Of a stretch of DNA of 64,000 nt, positions 1 through 11,173 are shown one piece after another. Location of the stretch: assembly GCA_037367355.1 (NCBI GenBank), contig CM074702.1, positions 1,302,001 through 1,366,000 of the forward strand, given 5' to 3'. Under the pieces are notes generated by a model. The model was not told where the DNA came from. It saw nothing but the letters and a program-made list of their open reading frames with translations, and searched no databases. The DNA is from Neoscytalidium dimidiatum. Its lineage: Eukaryota; Ascomycota; Dothideomycetes; Botryosphaeriales; Botryosphaeriaceae. Position 1 is the stretch's first letter, and the number at the start of each line of letters is the position of its first letter. The translations under genes and the position numbers were made by a program.

Positions 1-387
1 AGGAGGGCCTGCGTGGTGGTGGCGACGTAGCTAGCGTCGCCGGTGTACGACCAGTAGTCGATCATGCCGCCCCAGACCGCACCGGCCTCCCACCAGTAGA
101 TGGGCTTGTCGAAGGTGCCGACCTTGATGGGAGTGGTGCCCGTGGCGTTGTTGATGTAGAGCTTCATCAGGCCGTCGGCGGCGACAGCGGCGCCGGCCTT
201 GATCGAATCTAGGATATACAGGTCAGTTTGACGATCCGTAAAGGGGCTGGAGAATGATTGAATTAGCGGCGAGGTTCTCCGTACCGGCATTCTCGACCTG
301 GAGGGCGATGCCAATGGCGTGAGCGAAGGGAATGAGTGTAGCAGCTGCCATCAAGGCGTACTGCCAGAAGTTCAAGATGGGAGTCAT
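1..387 (-). CDS. GH76 endo-1,6-alpha-mannosidase (DCW1/DFG5 type), N-terminal part; 3' end outside window
   Basis: Family members are GPI-anchored cell-wall enzymes thought to transfer GPI-mannoproteins onto wall glucan. The start at 387 gives a hydrophobic N-terminal signal segment (LMAAATLIPFAHA), followed by the mature start IGIALQVENADSIKAGAA. One intron at 209-284 (GTACGG..TAG) splits a GAT codon; splicing yields exon 1 at 285-387 and exon 2 from 208 down to the window edge. Exon 2 carries the family signature PIYWWEAGAVWGGMIDYW and then YTGDASYV, the usual opening of the GH76 (alpha/alpha)6 barrel. Only about 100 residues are in the window, so the catalytic Asp pair and the expected C-terminal GPI signal cannot be checked. 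The family call is firm; which paralogue it is cannot be decided. Confidence 0.85.
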
Positions 388-2530
388 GGTTAATTTGGGT
401 ATCGAAGGAGAGTCTTTACTAAGGAAGAGGGCGAGAGTGGTTGGAGTAGAAGGAAAGAAAGAAAAGGCAGAAGGAAATGGCTGTCTGGCCTAAGCAGACA
501 GCTCTTACAGAAGTGAATGAGCAAATGGTAAGACGCGTTGTTGCATTATCCAGTCACCAAGCGGGAAGGAATGGGGGGAAGGAAACGGGCACCGGGCCGG
601 GAAGTTAGAGAAAAGCTTTGTATATAGAAGGAGCAGTATTTAGCAGGCGAGACGGCGATTTTAGGCTCGCGCGCGGGCCGATCAGCGCTGGCCACAACCG
701 CCGGCGGGTTGTCATGAGTGTTGGCCCGCGTGCGGTAAATGAAAGTGCGTTCGGACTAACAGGGGAGGAGAAAGAGTCAAGTTTGTCATTCTGGTGGGCA
801 GCCTCACCGGCGATTGGTGGAGGCAGAGCGTGCGTGAAACTTGAAACCGCGGCCACACCCAATCACGCTCGGCCCTGCAGCGGCGGCTCGAAACGCCCCG
901 CCCACACAGCCGCTGCAGTGTGTTTTGGCTCTTTCGCGTGCCTGTCGCAAAGAGGAAGGTCGCCCTGTCGCTCGCTGCTGATCTTTCAAAAAAAGGCCCT
1001 GTGAAACCGCGGCTGTGCGCCCCGCACCCTCACCCGCCTCTTCGGCGAATACTCGCGAGGCTGCTGGTGCAACTGTCGTCATGCATGGCTTTCTTCGTGC
1101 CTGCGAGATATAGATATACTGCCGTCAGCCCACTCTGTCTCGGTTCACCACGAGAGACGCAGGTCCAGATGTCACGGGCACCTCCAGCTCAATTCTCGTG
1201 TCTTTTGAACTGCCTCTATTCTACGCACATGCATCTCCGATCCTGAACCGAACCGAACCGAATGGCGAACTCTGCACACGCTATACTACCCTTGTTTCTT
1301 AAAGCCATGCGTCTTGCCGCTGCCATTTACCCCCTCGTACTCGCCTCGTAGAAACAGCTTGCGTTGGCTCAGGCGGTGCGTACCGCCCGAGTAATACAAG
1401 CCTCGCCCTGATCGAGTGACCTGTGTGCCTTGGCTGTCTGAGACTACTCACTTTCAGCCCTACGACCACCACGAAAGCGTGATCATGTTTCTAAAGTAGT
1501 TCTTAGGCGGTATGCTGTTCGACCCGGAAAATTTTCTGGATCGTCTCCCTTGTTCAGCATAGTACAAGCCATTCTTAGTCAGACGGCAGCCAGCCTTGAG
1601 CCATGGGAGGTATGCCATCGAAGTATAGGCAGCCAAAGAAAATCACCTTTTGAACCGTGATAGAATTTGCATGAGCAGCTGAGGCAGCCGTCCGGACGTG
1701 ACTATCATCCCAGATTTGTGACGTCTACGTCTAGACGACTGCTTGAGACCTCAGACTGAGCGTTGTTTTTTTTTTTTTTTTGTGAGTGGCCTTGTCCTAC
1801 GAAGCGAAAAGTCATTTCTTTTGTCACCCGCGGTGGCTCCAGACCTGACCGAAGGTGTTTCAACACGTGTGAAGGTGAATATTGCGAATAATGTTCCGGC
1901 AATCGTCGGGTCTGAGCGTAGCGAGGTGTCTCGCACTGGCTGGACGCTCGATGTATGTACGATTCAGCCATTCTCTCCCAGGTCCTCTCTCGGAGCTTTA
2001 GTTATCTTTGAACAGTCAGGTTACAGGGTAACATCTCTAATGGGAGCCAACCACGCTTGAAAACATCGAGGTGTCTCTGAGAACATTTTACTGTGCACTT
2101 CTGTCCATCCCATTTCAAACGAGTGTTCTCACTCTTCATGATAGTTCGCGACGGACTCCGAGAGTCGCCGTATCTACCAGAAGAATTCCTAAGATCTTTT
2201 TCTTGTTTGAGCAACCTGAGTGTTCGTCAAAGACGCAAAGGAATCCACCCTGAAAGTCTTATTACTGTACCGACATCTATGCACCGTATATTAGACGTAA
2301 TCTACTAAGAAAATTACGTGAACCACATATTTCACACAGTGATTAGAAAGTTTTGTATGACACAATAAAACATCTTCATGTCTCGCAGCTTGGAAAAAGA
2401 AAACAAAAAGGGTGATCCTACAGAATCTCCAAGGCCGATTACGATGCCACTGAATTACAAAGATAGTAACGTACAGCATTTCGACCGATAGCAGAACTAC
2501 TAATTATCCCTCAATTTCCATATCTCCCCT
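388..2530. other. Intergenic gap, no gene recognised
   Basis: This gap lies upstream of the GH76 gene and downstream of the sugar transporter. Open frames here are short, overlap on both strands and show no recognisable domain. Visible features are a T-tract near 1766-1782 and a short GAACC tandem (about 3.6 units) at 1245-1262. It probably contains the GH76 promoter. Confidence 0.5.
1245..1262. repeat. Short GAACC tandem repeat
   Basis: Three full copies plus a partial copy of GAACC in tandem. Too short to be more than a microsatellite; not telomeric. Confidence 0.6.
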
Positions 2531-4560
2531 TTATTTCTCCTCCACTGTTTCGTGATGGTGGCTGACGCCCTCCTTCTCCATCTCCGTAACCGCCTCGTTC
2601 GAGCTCGTGCCCGCCTCTAGACTCCTCAATCCCATCTTCTTCTCCTGCCTTATCCTCTTGCTGATCTTGATCGGGCTCTCGCCGCGGGTCGTGTACAGCA
2701 GGTCCATCTCCTCTAGCGTGAGCTGCGCGGTCTCCGGATAGCAGAAGTAGATGAGTGGCACGAAGAGCAAGTTGGTGATCATGAAGATCAGATACGCCTT
2801 CCACTGCAACCGGTTGATGATGATGGGCGTGATCATGACGATAACAAAGTTCTGTGAAAGAAAGTGTAGATGTTAGCAAATAGTAGAGAAGGTTGTGGGC
2901 CCGAGATAAGAATGGGGAAGTTTGGAGGTGACGTACCCAGAGCCAGTTAGAGGAGATTCCAATGGCGGTACCACGGGCTCTGGCTCTCAGAGGCAGGATT
3001 TCTGGCAAACAGTCAGTTTACTCTTTTTTTTTTTTTTTAAACTTCGCTCATGCATGGTGTCTCAGAGCTTACCAGGCACATAGACCCAGGGGATGCAGTT
3101 GCAACTGGCGCCAAAGATGAACATATAGACGAAGAAAAATGCAACACTGGCGGACGCGGTCGGCTCTCCAATACTGGAGCCCTTGAAGCTGAGGAGGATA
3201 GAAATCATCATCATGCAAATGCCCAGGCCCAAAGAACCCCACATCATAGGTCGGCGACGACCAAGCTTGTCCGCTCCGAGAGCCGGGATGATCGATCCGA
3301 GCGGAAACATGATTTGGATACTGAATGCATTGTAAGTAAGCGCATCATTTAGGAACAGGGCAAGCACGTACACTCCGCCGAGAAGCAGTGACATGTTGCG
3401 AGTCATTCCGACGTTTTCCTCAAGCACTGTCGGGACGTAGTAGCTGTTTCCATGTCAGTTTGGAGACCAAGTGAGCATAGATGCCAGTTGGCTTACACGA
3501 CGAGGTTGATACCGCCCACTTGGTTCATGAACTGCATGCCATACGCCAGAAGCACACGCTTTCCGGTCTGCACCTCATCCTGCTGGAAAATATGGAGCCA
3601 GCTCTTCTGCGCCTCTCCCTCAAGAGACAGAGCGTGAAGAATCTCTGCCTTCTCCTTCTTGATGGATGGGTGGTCAGGCTCCTTGTCAAAGACGTCGCAT
3701 AGAACCTTGACAGCATCGTCATGCCTGCCCTTGTTGAAAAGATCACGGGGCGAGTCCGGAAGACCGAAAACGAGGACGACGACAATGATGGCGAAGATGA
3801 CCTGGCAAGCGATGGGCAACCTCCACGCAATCTCGCCACCGGCGAAATTGATGCCGTAGTCAAACCAGTACGCTGATGTTTATCGTAAGTAAGTGCCCTG
3901 CATCGGATGTCTTGTTGGGGAAACTCCGCTTACCCGTAACGATACCGACCCCGACGAATAGGGGCTCACTGCAGACGAGCCGTCCTCGGTTATGAGCGTG
4001 GGAAAGCTCAGCTTGGTACCTATAGAGTGTAAGCAACCCTTCTATTGTGTTGGGCCTTTTCACTTACATTGGCACTGTCGACGTCTCCATGCCAGTTCCA
4101 ATGCCTGTGATGAAACGCGCAGCAATCATGTGCCCTCTCGAATATGCGCATGCTTGGAGTGATCCACCGACCTATAAGATATTAGAGAGTCAACCTCCAC
4201 CAGGAAGGACATATGGCCTACAATAATCCATGCCATAGCCACCCACATAGCCCTGCGGCGACCCAACCGTTCTCCAAAGCAGAAGGCGGCAATACAGCCG
4301 GTGAAGCACCCTAAGTTGTAGACTGCAACAATAATGCCAAGTAAAGTGTCATTCGGATGGTCTACCACGTCGAGGAAATGCTCATTGCCGACGATTCCAC
4401 TGAAGACACCTTGGTCATAACCTGATCTTGATCAGAAAACATTCCGTTAAAATTCCTCCACCCTGGTGATCGTACCGAACAAGATGAAGGCCATGGAACA
4501 CGCGGCGGTGATGGCCAACTGCAGCTTCCACCCACGACCGAACATATCAATTTGCACCAT
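2531..4560 (-). CDS. MFS sugar transporter (SP family)
   Basis: Twelve-helix sugar/H+ symporter-type protein expected in the plasma membrane. I resolve eight exons: 4476-4560, 4222-4421, 4068-4171, 3934-4019, 3497-3872, 3073-3443, 3001... down to 2937, and 2531-2851, giving about 535 residues, usual for the family. Signatures: FGYDQGVFSGIVG in TM1, the first-loop GERLGRRRAM, PDSPRDL after TM6 (PESPR variant), QFMNQVGGINLVVYY in TM7, DKLGRRRPM between TM8 and TM9, and PETAQLTLEEMD after TM12 (PETK variant). The start MVQIDMFGRGW fits family N-termini. A TATA-like box lies about 130 bp upstream. Substrate is not decidable from sequence; hexose, polyol or disaccharide are all possible. Confidence 0.93.
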
Positions 4561-4690
4561 GATGGGCGATCAAAGACACACGGGTCCGTCTCCTGGGTCA
4601 CAACAACAAAGGGGTCGATTCAACAGGAGGCCGCGATGGAAAAGGGCCAGGGCTCGAACAGCAGGTGTCATGTCAGGGTTGACGTGCAGA

Positions 4691-4697
4691 TTATATA
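4691..4697 (-). promoter_or_regulatory. TATA-like box upstream of the MFS transporter
   Basis: Reads TATATAA on the minus strand, about 130 bp upstream of the transporter start at 4560. Position and sequence fit a TATA element; there is no other evidence. Confidence 0.35.
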
Positions 4698-5719
4698 GCG
4701 AAGATCAGCAACCGTCCACCGGGGCATAGCGCCCGACGCTGCAGTACGGAGTATGCGGGCAGAGGACGTCACTGGCGCGAATATGGGCCGATGCAAGGCT
4801 CTTCCCGACATGTTGCAGGGCGCGTGGACCCGGCATCCAGAACGCGCTGGTGGCGGGTGAGCGTTTGTGGGGAACATAAGCGCTGCGAGCGCTTGGTTGG
4901 ACTGCCAGAGCAAGAAAGCGTAAGCGTCAGCGTCCTGAGGCGATGGGATGGGAGACGATCCCTTGCGCCGACGACGTCCCGACTCTCGGCGCAGCTACCG
5001 AATGGACGCTCCGCTGGCAGCGAGATGATGCGGCGAGCAGGCATGACGTTGGGCGGCTAGTTGCCGGCCAAGGCTTTTAGGCAGAATGATGGCCGGTAAA
5101 GCGGTAGGTTCGCCGATGCCCAGTAGTGCGAAGACGGACGGGATCTGCGCCGTGTCGCGGGGCGCCGCAGCATTGGCACGCGGCTCACGACAGTGTTTTT
5201 GTGGGGATGCGAGATGGCGGTGGGGTGAGAGGCGGGCGCACGCGAAACTTGGCTGCGGAGTGTGGAGTGTGGGGACGGATAGCGCACCAGCCCAATCCGG
5301 CAGCCGGAGCCTCCATTGCCCACTCTGGCAATGCGCGTCCCGGCCTCGCTCTGACCGAGCCATTCCACCCCTCGACTCGGCATGCCGCCTGAGGGTTAGC
5401 GCGGCTGTTCCGCGGCAGAGGAAGCGGCAAGTCCAGTAGCCGCCATGATTTTGCTTTCTCCTGCGCTCATAAGGCGGAGGTCTGCCGGATACGATCCTCA
5501 TGTTCGACCTTTTTTAAATCCCGCAGTGACCAGTGGAGAATTCAATTTGCCGGCATTCCCCTATAGCCCCTGCCAGAAGAGCCGACCCCCTCGCCCCACG
5601 TTACATGGCACTGATCCACACGCTGATGTTTAAGCTCCGACATGCGCCACATGGGCGGTCTAAGTAAATACTAAAACAGAATCACTGAGAAGTTAAACCA
5701 CTGGACCGCAGACTACTTG
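4698..5719. other. Intergenic, GC-rich, no gene recognised
   Basis: Overlapping open frames occur on both strands between 4769 and 5501, as expected by chance in GC-rich DNA. None has a signal peptide, domain or plausible splice continuation. Contains the upstream region of the transporter and the 3' flank of the F-box gene. Confidence 0.5.
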
Positions 5720-7294
5720 CTACCTCGCCACATCAAGTCTAGCTGGAAGGACCATCTTCCAGGTATGCACAGTCCGCTCCGCTCTCGACGGCCTTGACAG
5801 ATCCTCTGGAGAGAGCGTAGAGATTACCGAGCACGTTCCCGGTATTGATCTTTCCGGCAGCAGGTACAGGAAGTTGTCTCCTCTCGGCCGTTCATCCAGC
5901 CTGAACTCGATGCCCGCCCAAATCAATCGGTTTGGGAGGAAGTCGAGCTTGTCGCGCATGAAGTGGAATGCAGAATTATCCACGAGGAGCTCCAAAAGTC
6001 TAAAGCGGGGGAATTCCTCGCGATGATTCTCAACCAGGTCCGAGAGAAACGCGGACAAAGTGAGCCAGTACTCTTTGAAGCAATTCAAGCGCAATGTCTC
6101 AATGCAAGATGGCAAAGCTTCGAGCGGGTCCCACCGAGGACCAGCCAGAGCGATGAATGAAGCGAATGAGATGGTGAGATTCTTGAGCGCGCTGAAGCTG
6201 TTCAAGCGGAAACTTTCGGATAAGACTTGTTGGCCACGGTCTCCCTCGATGTTCAGGGTCTCCAGTGAATGTTTTTGCTGAAGTAGAGCCTTGTATAACT
6301 GGTCCATGTCTATTGACTCGCACTTCCATTCGCGTAGGTTAAGGAGATTTTGGCCGATGGCGTAAGTAAAACTGTACAACGCTTTGCAGGATCCCAGCAA
6401 GCCTTTGATGAATTCGTCATCAACAACCCGAGGACCGATTTTCAACGTCTCAATATGTGAAATACCCTGGGGCCAATCACACGCGTCCTCTTCGGACGCT
6501 TCTGGTGTCCAGAGTTCCAAGTTACGCAAAGAAGGCAGGCCGAGAAAATCCTGCACGGAAAGCATCTGGAAATATCCTTCTGTCACCATGATAAGGCTTC
6601 GAAGCTTCGACAACGGCGCAACATGTCCTTCTACGGGTGGAGTCTGGGCTACCCACTTCGCGAGTCGATGGGTCCAGCCATAGAAAGTGCCAAAGCTCTT
6701 GTCTACTTCAAACTTTAGTTCCTCCAGATTCGGCGTTTGGGCCAGGAGAAGGGCTGCTTCAGATTCAAAGCGGCCTTGCGCTAAGTCAACAAGCCACCTC
6801 TCTTTTGACAGAATGTCGTTCACGTCTGCGGCGGCAGCGAAGATATCCCCGATGTCCCCACTCTCGTGCGGGTGCGTGGCATAGATGTCGCCCTCGAGTC
6901 GGACAACTAAAGTGCGCACGCGTTCCGCATGTTCCGAACTTTGGGAAATGTTGCGTAAGAAGTGTCGCCGAGTAATTGAGTCATAGTCCGCGTACCAGGA
7001 GTACAGGAGAGGCTCCGCTATTCGGTGGAATCTTCGTGACACCAGACATACGCTCCAAAGGGTTCGTGTCTTCCTCTTCTGCCTTGTTTTCTCGACCGGA
7101 AGATGTCCTTGGTGGCAGATATTTGACCATTTGAATATCTCTTCAACCAGCTCATCTGGTAAGTCATTGATGCCAGTCTTTGCAACGACTTCGGGGTCTT
7201 CTATGCTCCCGGGTTTTCCGCGTTTGCTTTGTTTTTTGGGATAAGGTGACTCCGGCCTCCTCTTGCGATTTTCTCGTCCGATGCGCTTCTCCAT
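5720..7294 (-). CDS. F-box protein, 524 aa
   Basis: Probable substrate adaptor of an SCF ubiquitin ligase. Single exon. After a basic, nuclear-signal-like N-terminus (residues 1-30, rich in R/K), residues about 42-95 form an F-box: INDLPDELVEEIFKWSNIC, then LWSVCLVSRRFHRIAEPLLY. The remainder has irregular leucine-rich stretches (LRSLIMVTEGYF, LRNLELW, LKNLTISF, IETLRLNCF) typical of the degenerate LRR-like C-termini of fungal F-box proteins. The target cannot be inferred. The start at 7294 is the first Met of the frame and sits just before the basic stretch. Confidence 0.85.
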   Translation of the reverse strand: MEKRIGRENRKRRPESPYPKKQSKRGKPGSIEDPEVVAKTGINDLPDELVEEIFKWSNICHQGHLPVEKTRQKRKTRTLWSVCLVSRRFHRIAEPLLYSWYADYDSITRRHFLRNISQSSEHAERVRTLVVRLEGDIYATHPHESGDIGDIFAAAADVNDILSKERWLVDLAQGRFESEAALLLAQTPNLEELKFEVDKSFGTFYGWTHRLAKWVAQTPPVEGHVAPLSKLRSLIMVTEGYFQMLSVQDFLGLPSLRNLELWTPEASEEDACDWPQGISHIETLKIGPRVVDDEFIKGLLGSCKALYSFTYAIGQNLLNLREWKCESIDMDQLYKALLQQKHSLETLNIEGDRGQQVLSESFRLNSFSALKNLTISFASFIALAGPRWDPLEALPSCIETLRLNCFKEYWLTLSAFLSDLVENHREEFPRFRLLELLVDNSAFHFMRDKLDFLPNRLIWAGIEFRLDERPRGDNFLYLLPERSIPGTCSVISTLSPEDLSRPSRAERTVHTWKMVLPARLDVAR

Positions 7295-8602
7295 ATGTGC
7301 AGAAATGGAAGCGAATATATAGCAATTCGTCGTAGAAGAAAAGCTCAGAGTGTCGTCGCCGATCCGGCTGATTGCGACCGTAGATATACAAGCCTGACGT
7401 AATGTAGAGTCAAGAACGCTCGCACGAACAGATTTCTAATCGCTTGTGTATCGTGCCAGTCCGCGGGAAAGAATTTGGGATCTGTCCAGGGTTCCGGAAG
7501 CGGTCGTAATCGGTTCTGTGCAAGGTTAGTCAAGACCGGGGATGACAAGGAGAGCGAGTCGTGGATCTCGGGATGAACGACGCGATCGCGACAAGAACGG
7601 GCACGGGCGCTTCACCTGATCACGTGGGGCGGCAGGAAAAACGATTGGCCTATCGACAGAAACACTAATCCATTTCCCCTCTCTGTGTCTCTCTCTTTCT
7701 CTTCAGCATAATTCCGCCTTTCATCCCGCCGCCAAGACTTATAACATTCAGGCAGCGAAAGACGTAAAAGCCTTAATCGCTCGTCATCAGTCTCACTATA
7801 CTTAATTCGCATGATTTGGGTGATGTCGAAGCGCTGCTTTCTCCCGTTGTTCCCTGCGCCCTTCCTGGCCTCTCTTGGTACCTTGCCTGGCGTCGTAATC
7901 ATTTACTGCTCTTGGTCTTTTTATTCTTCTGCCTTCGGTTCCCCCCATTTGCACGAGATCTCGGCTTCTGGACACATGTCAATCGCAGTGCGCCGCGCGA
8001 TCACCCACACATGCGACATGCCCTGCTTACACCGCTGACCATGGGGCTATCCTGGCTGGCGGTAAAGGTCGGATGATCCGTCCGCCGTAGAGCCTCAATC
8101 GGATTCCAGAGAATTCTGTTGCCTGGAAGCCGGATCTGATCTGGCAGACTCGGCCGTAGATGCAGCAGGTATGCAGCAGGTACGCAGCGGCAGTGGCGGT
8201 GCGGGAGTGGCTGAGGCGAGCCGAGGTTGGTGGCAATAAGCTTTCTGATCCCCCCTCGCCGCGTGGGCTCCACACTTTCCCGCACCATGACCCCGGGTTT
8301 TTCTGCCTTCAGGCAACGATGGCCGGAGCAGTCTCCCTTTTACGGCCGTAGTGTTTCGCCATCTTGCCTCTCCTGGCCCATTAGTGTCCCCGCTGTGCCT
8401 ATTGATTTCGCCTGGGGGACGAGACTCACTAGCCTTCAGATGAGCAAGCTTGAGGAGTGATCTCATGGCGACCGAGGCACCGCGGGGTCGCCCTGTTTCA
8501 TCACATGTATGGTGCGAACTGCTTAAAGACATACATAGGAGTCGAGTGCTGCTGTCGTATCGCCAAATACATCACCGTTTGCCGTGATACGCATCTTCGA
8601 CC
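7295..8602. other. Intergenic between divergent F-box and P450 genes
   Basis: Shared upstream region of two divergently transcribed genes. Short open frames on both strands show no recognisable domain. Confidence 0.5.
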
Positions 8603-10344
8603 ATGGCTATTGATTTGCCTCTCCCCGTCAAACTCGTGCTTCTCTCTGCACCAGAAGCGCTTCTGGTGAAGCAATTCATCCCGGAGCAAAACCTTCGAGT
8701 GCCCATAACTCCCATTGTTCTGACCTTGATCGGAGTCAACTTCTTCGCATGGCTATTTTACAGGGTGTTAATATATCCTTTCTTTTTCAGTCCTTTCAGG
8801 CATTTACCCGAGGCTGTGGTATGTACTTTACCTTAACCCCCGATGCCACCTTACTAATGTTCCCAGCCAAAATATCCCATAATCTCCAATGGCCCGGTCG
8901 TCATGTCGAAGCCACCTGGCAATGAATTCCTGCAGTGGGTCAAGACGATTCCCAACGATGGCCTTATCCGATTCCGCGGCTTCTTTAACATCGATCGCCT
9001 CATCCCGACTGAGCCAAAGACCCTCGCAGATGTTCTTGTCCACAAGACCTATGACTTTGAGAAGCCCGCAAAAGTCAGGAATTTCCTCCGCAGGATCCTC
9101 GGAGATGGCTTGATCATCGTCGAGGGCGATGACCACAGGTTCCAACGCAAGAACATCATGCCATCGTTTAGCTTCCGCCACATAAAGGAGTTGTACCCCG
9201 TATTCTGGACAAAGGCGGTCGCGCTCACAGAAGGTGTGAGTGCCGAGATACAGGAGAACCCAGTGGTGGAGATCAACCACTGGTCGACCAAGGTCACGCT
9301 GGATATTATTGGCCTCGCCGCGCTCGGTCGTGATTTCAATTCCCTGAAGAACTCCGAAGACCCTCTTGTGGGCACATACGAAGAGGTTCTCGAGCCCACC
9401 ATGGAGAAAACAGTCTTCTTCACGCTCCACGTACTCGGCTTAGAGAAGATTGTGCGGATCCTCCCGTGGCGGATTAATGAAGTTATGAGGCACACGACCA
9501 CCAAACTTAAACAGATCTGCCAAAAGCTTTTGACTGACAAGAAAGCTGCAGCTAAAGTGGAAAGTGAGGAACAAAAGGACATTCTCTCTGTCATGATGCG
9601 GTCGAACCTCTTCGGTGACGATATGTTGATCGATCAACTCCTAACCTTCCTCGCAGCTGGGTAGGCTGTCCTTTTTTTTTTTTTTTACCTTCTTTAATTT
9701 AGCGCTGACTACCATGATTTAGACACGAAACCACATCCTCTGCCTTCACATGGGTATGCTACCTCCTCGCCGTGCACCCTGAGGTCCAAGCCCGCCTCCG
9801 CAGCGAAGTCCTATCCACTCTCTCCGCCGAGCTCGCAGAGCCCCAATCCGCGCCCGCCGCCACGTTGGCCGAAAAGCTCGAAGGCATGCCGTACCTCAAC
9901 GCTGTGTGCAACGAAGTCATACGCCTCTACCCGACCGTTCCCGTCACCATCCGCGACGCGGTGCGCGACACCAACATCTGCGGTCAGCCGATCCCGAAGG
10001 GCACGCAGATCCTGCTGGTGCCTTGGGCCATCAACCGGTCGCCGCACCTGTGGGGCGCGGACGCCGAGGAATTCAAGCCGGAGCGTTGGATCGACGAGAA
10101 GGGCCACGCCAACAACAACGGCGGCGCCAGCAGCAACTACTGCCTGCTGACGTTCCTGCACGGGCCGCGCAGCTGCATCGGGCAGAAGTTCGCGCAGGCG
10201 GAGCTGCGCGCGCTGGTGGCCGCGTTCGTGGGCCGCTTCGAGTGGACGCTGGCGATGGACGAGAAGGACGTCATCCCCGCCGGCGTCGTGACGACGAAGC
10301 CGAAGAACGGGATGAAGCTGAACGTGAAGAAGTACGAGGGTTGA
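8603..10344 (+). CDS. Cytochrome P450 monooxygenase, 543 aa
   Basis: Heme-thiolate monooxygenase anchored in the ER by an N-terminal helix (residues about 30-60, ending in LIYPFFFSPFRHLPEA). Exons 8603-8818, 8867-9660 and 9723-10344 join in frame. Landmarks: I-helix oxygen-binding AGHETTS, created across intron 2; ExxR motif EVIR; FKPERW; and heme loop FLHGPRSCIG with the Cys thiolate ligand, a slight variant of FxxGxRxCxG (His and Pro at two positions). The 61-bp intron 2 holds a long T-tract before the branch region. CYP family and substrate cannot be assigned. No oxidoreductase partner or biosynthetic core gene lies nearby, so a housekeeping or detoxifying role is as likely as a pathway role. 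Confidence 0.94.
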
Positions 10345-11173
10345 AGAGCATGGGTGCTTCAGTTCCTTGCCGTGGTTGATGATCTGTATTGGAGTTGCTA
10401 TTACACCCCCTTTTCTCTTCATTTTCATCGACGTCAAACCCCATGAGCTGTTCGTTCTTTTCTATATACCCCCGATATCTTGGTGTACATTACACTACCT
10501 CTACACATAAGCCCGCGGCAGCAACGCTACATGCCAGGACTGTAGATTCCAAATTTAGTTTGCCTCCTGAACGAGGAGTGGCGTGCTGAAAACTATTCTT
10601 GGAAGTACACTGCTGGTGAAACGATGTTTAGTTTTGGCCAAAATCGCGAGGGCGCCACGACCCAAATATAACGAAACGGCACTTGCCGCACTTCTAAGTC
10701 GTGAAACTGCGTGTGCAGTAAATTCGATAGTTCACAACTCATCAGAGTATTCAGTGTAAATCAGCTGAAGTGTTGCCTAAGGTACTGATGTGCTCTAGAA
10801 TGCTTCTCCCTAGTGCTCATCTGCTTTTCGATTAACTCCCTGTAAGGATTTAAGGAAAGTGTTCTGCGCGAGTGAACTGATAATTCAAAAGATATCTTGT
10901 CTCCTTTAAACTTTCTATGCAACTCTGCCAATTGATCTTGTTTATTGCTCGCTCCATGCTCCACTTTTTCCCAAATCTCGAAATAACACATTCGTTCAAT
11001 GCCAATGCTTGTTCCTTCAGGCAATGGAAAATCAAACTTTGCGCCGCCAGTGGTGAATAATGGTTAAAAAAAAGAAAAGATAAATTAGAAGCGTTGAATA
11101 GCGCCACTCCATGCCAATGCCGATATCAATATGTGCTCAAGAAGGGAAAAAACCTTCACTACTGAGAGTGCGC
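10345..11173. other. Intergenic between convergent P450 and MCU genes
   Basis: Holds the 3' flanks of both genes. Two overlapping minus-strand frames (10761-11107) are lysine/serine-rich and resemble nothing I know. Confidence 0.5.

Noticed and set aside
1245..1262. GAACC repeat as a telomeric relic
   Set aside because: Not a TTAGGG-type unit and only about 18 bp long.
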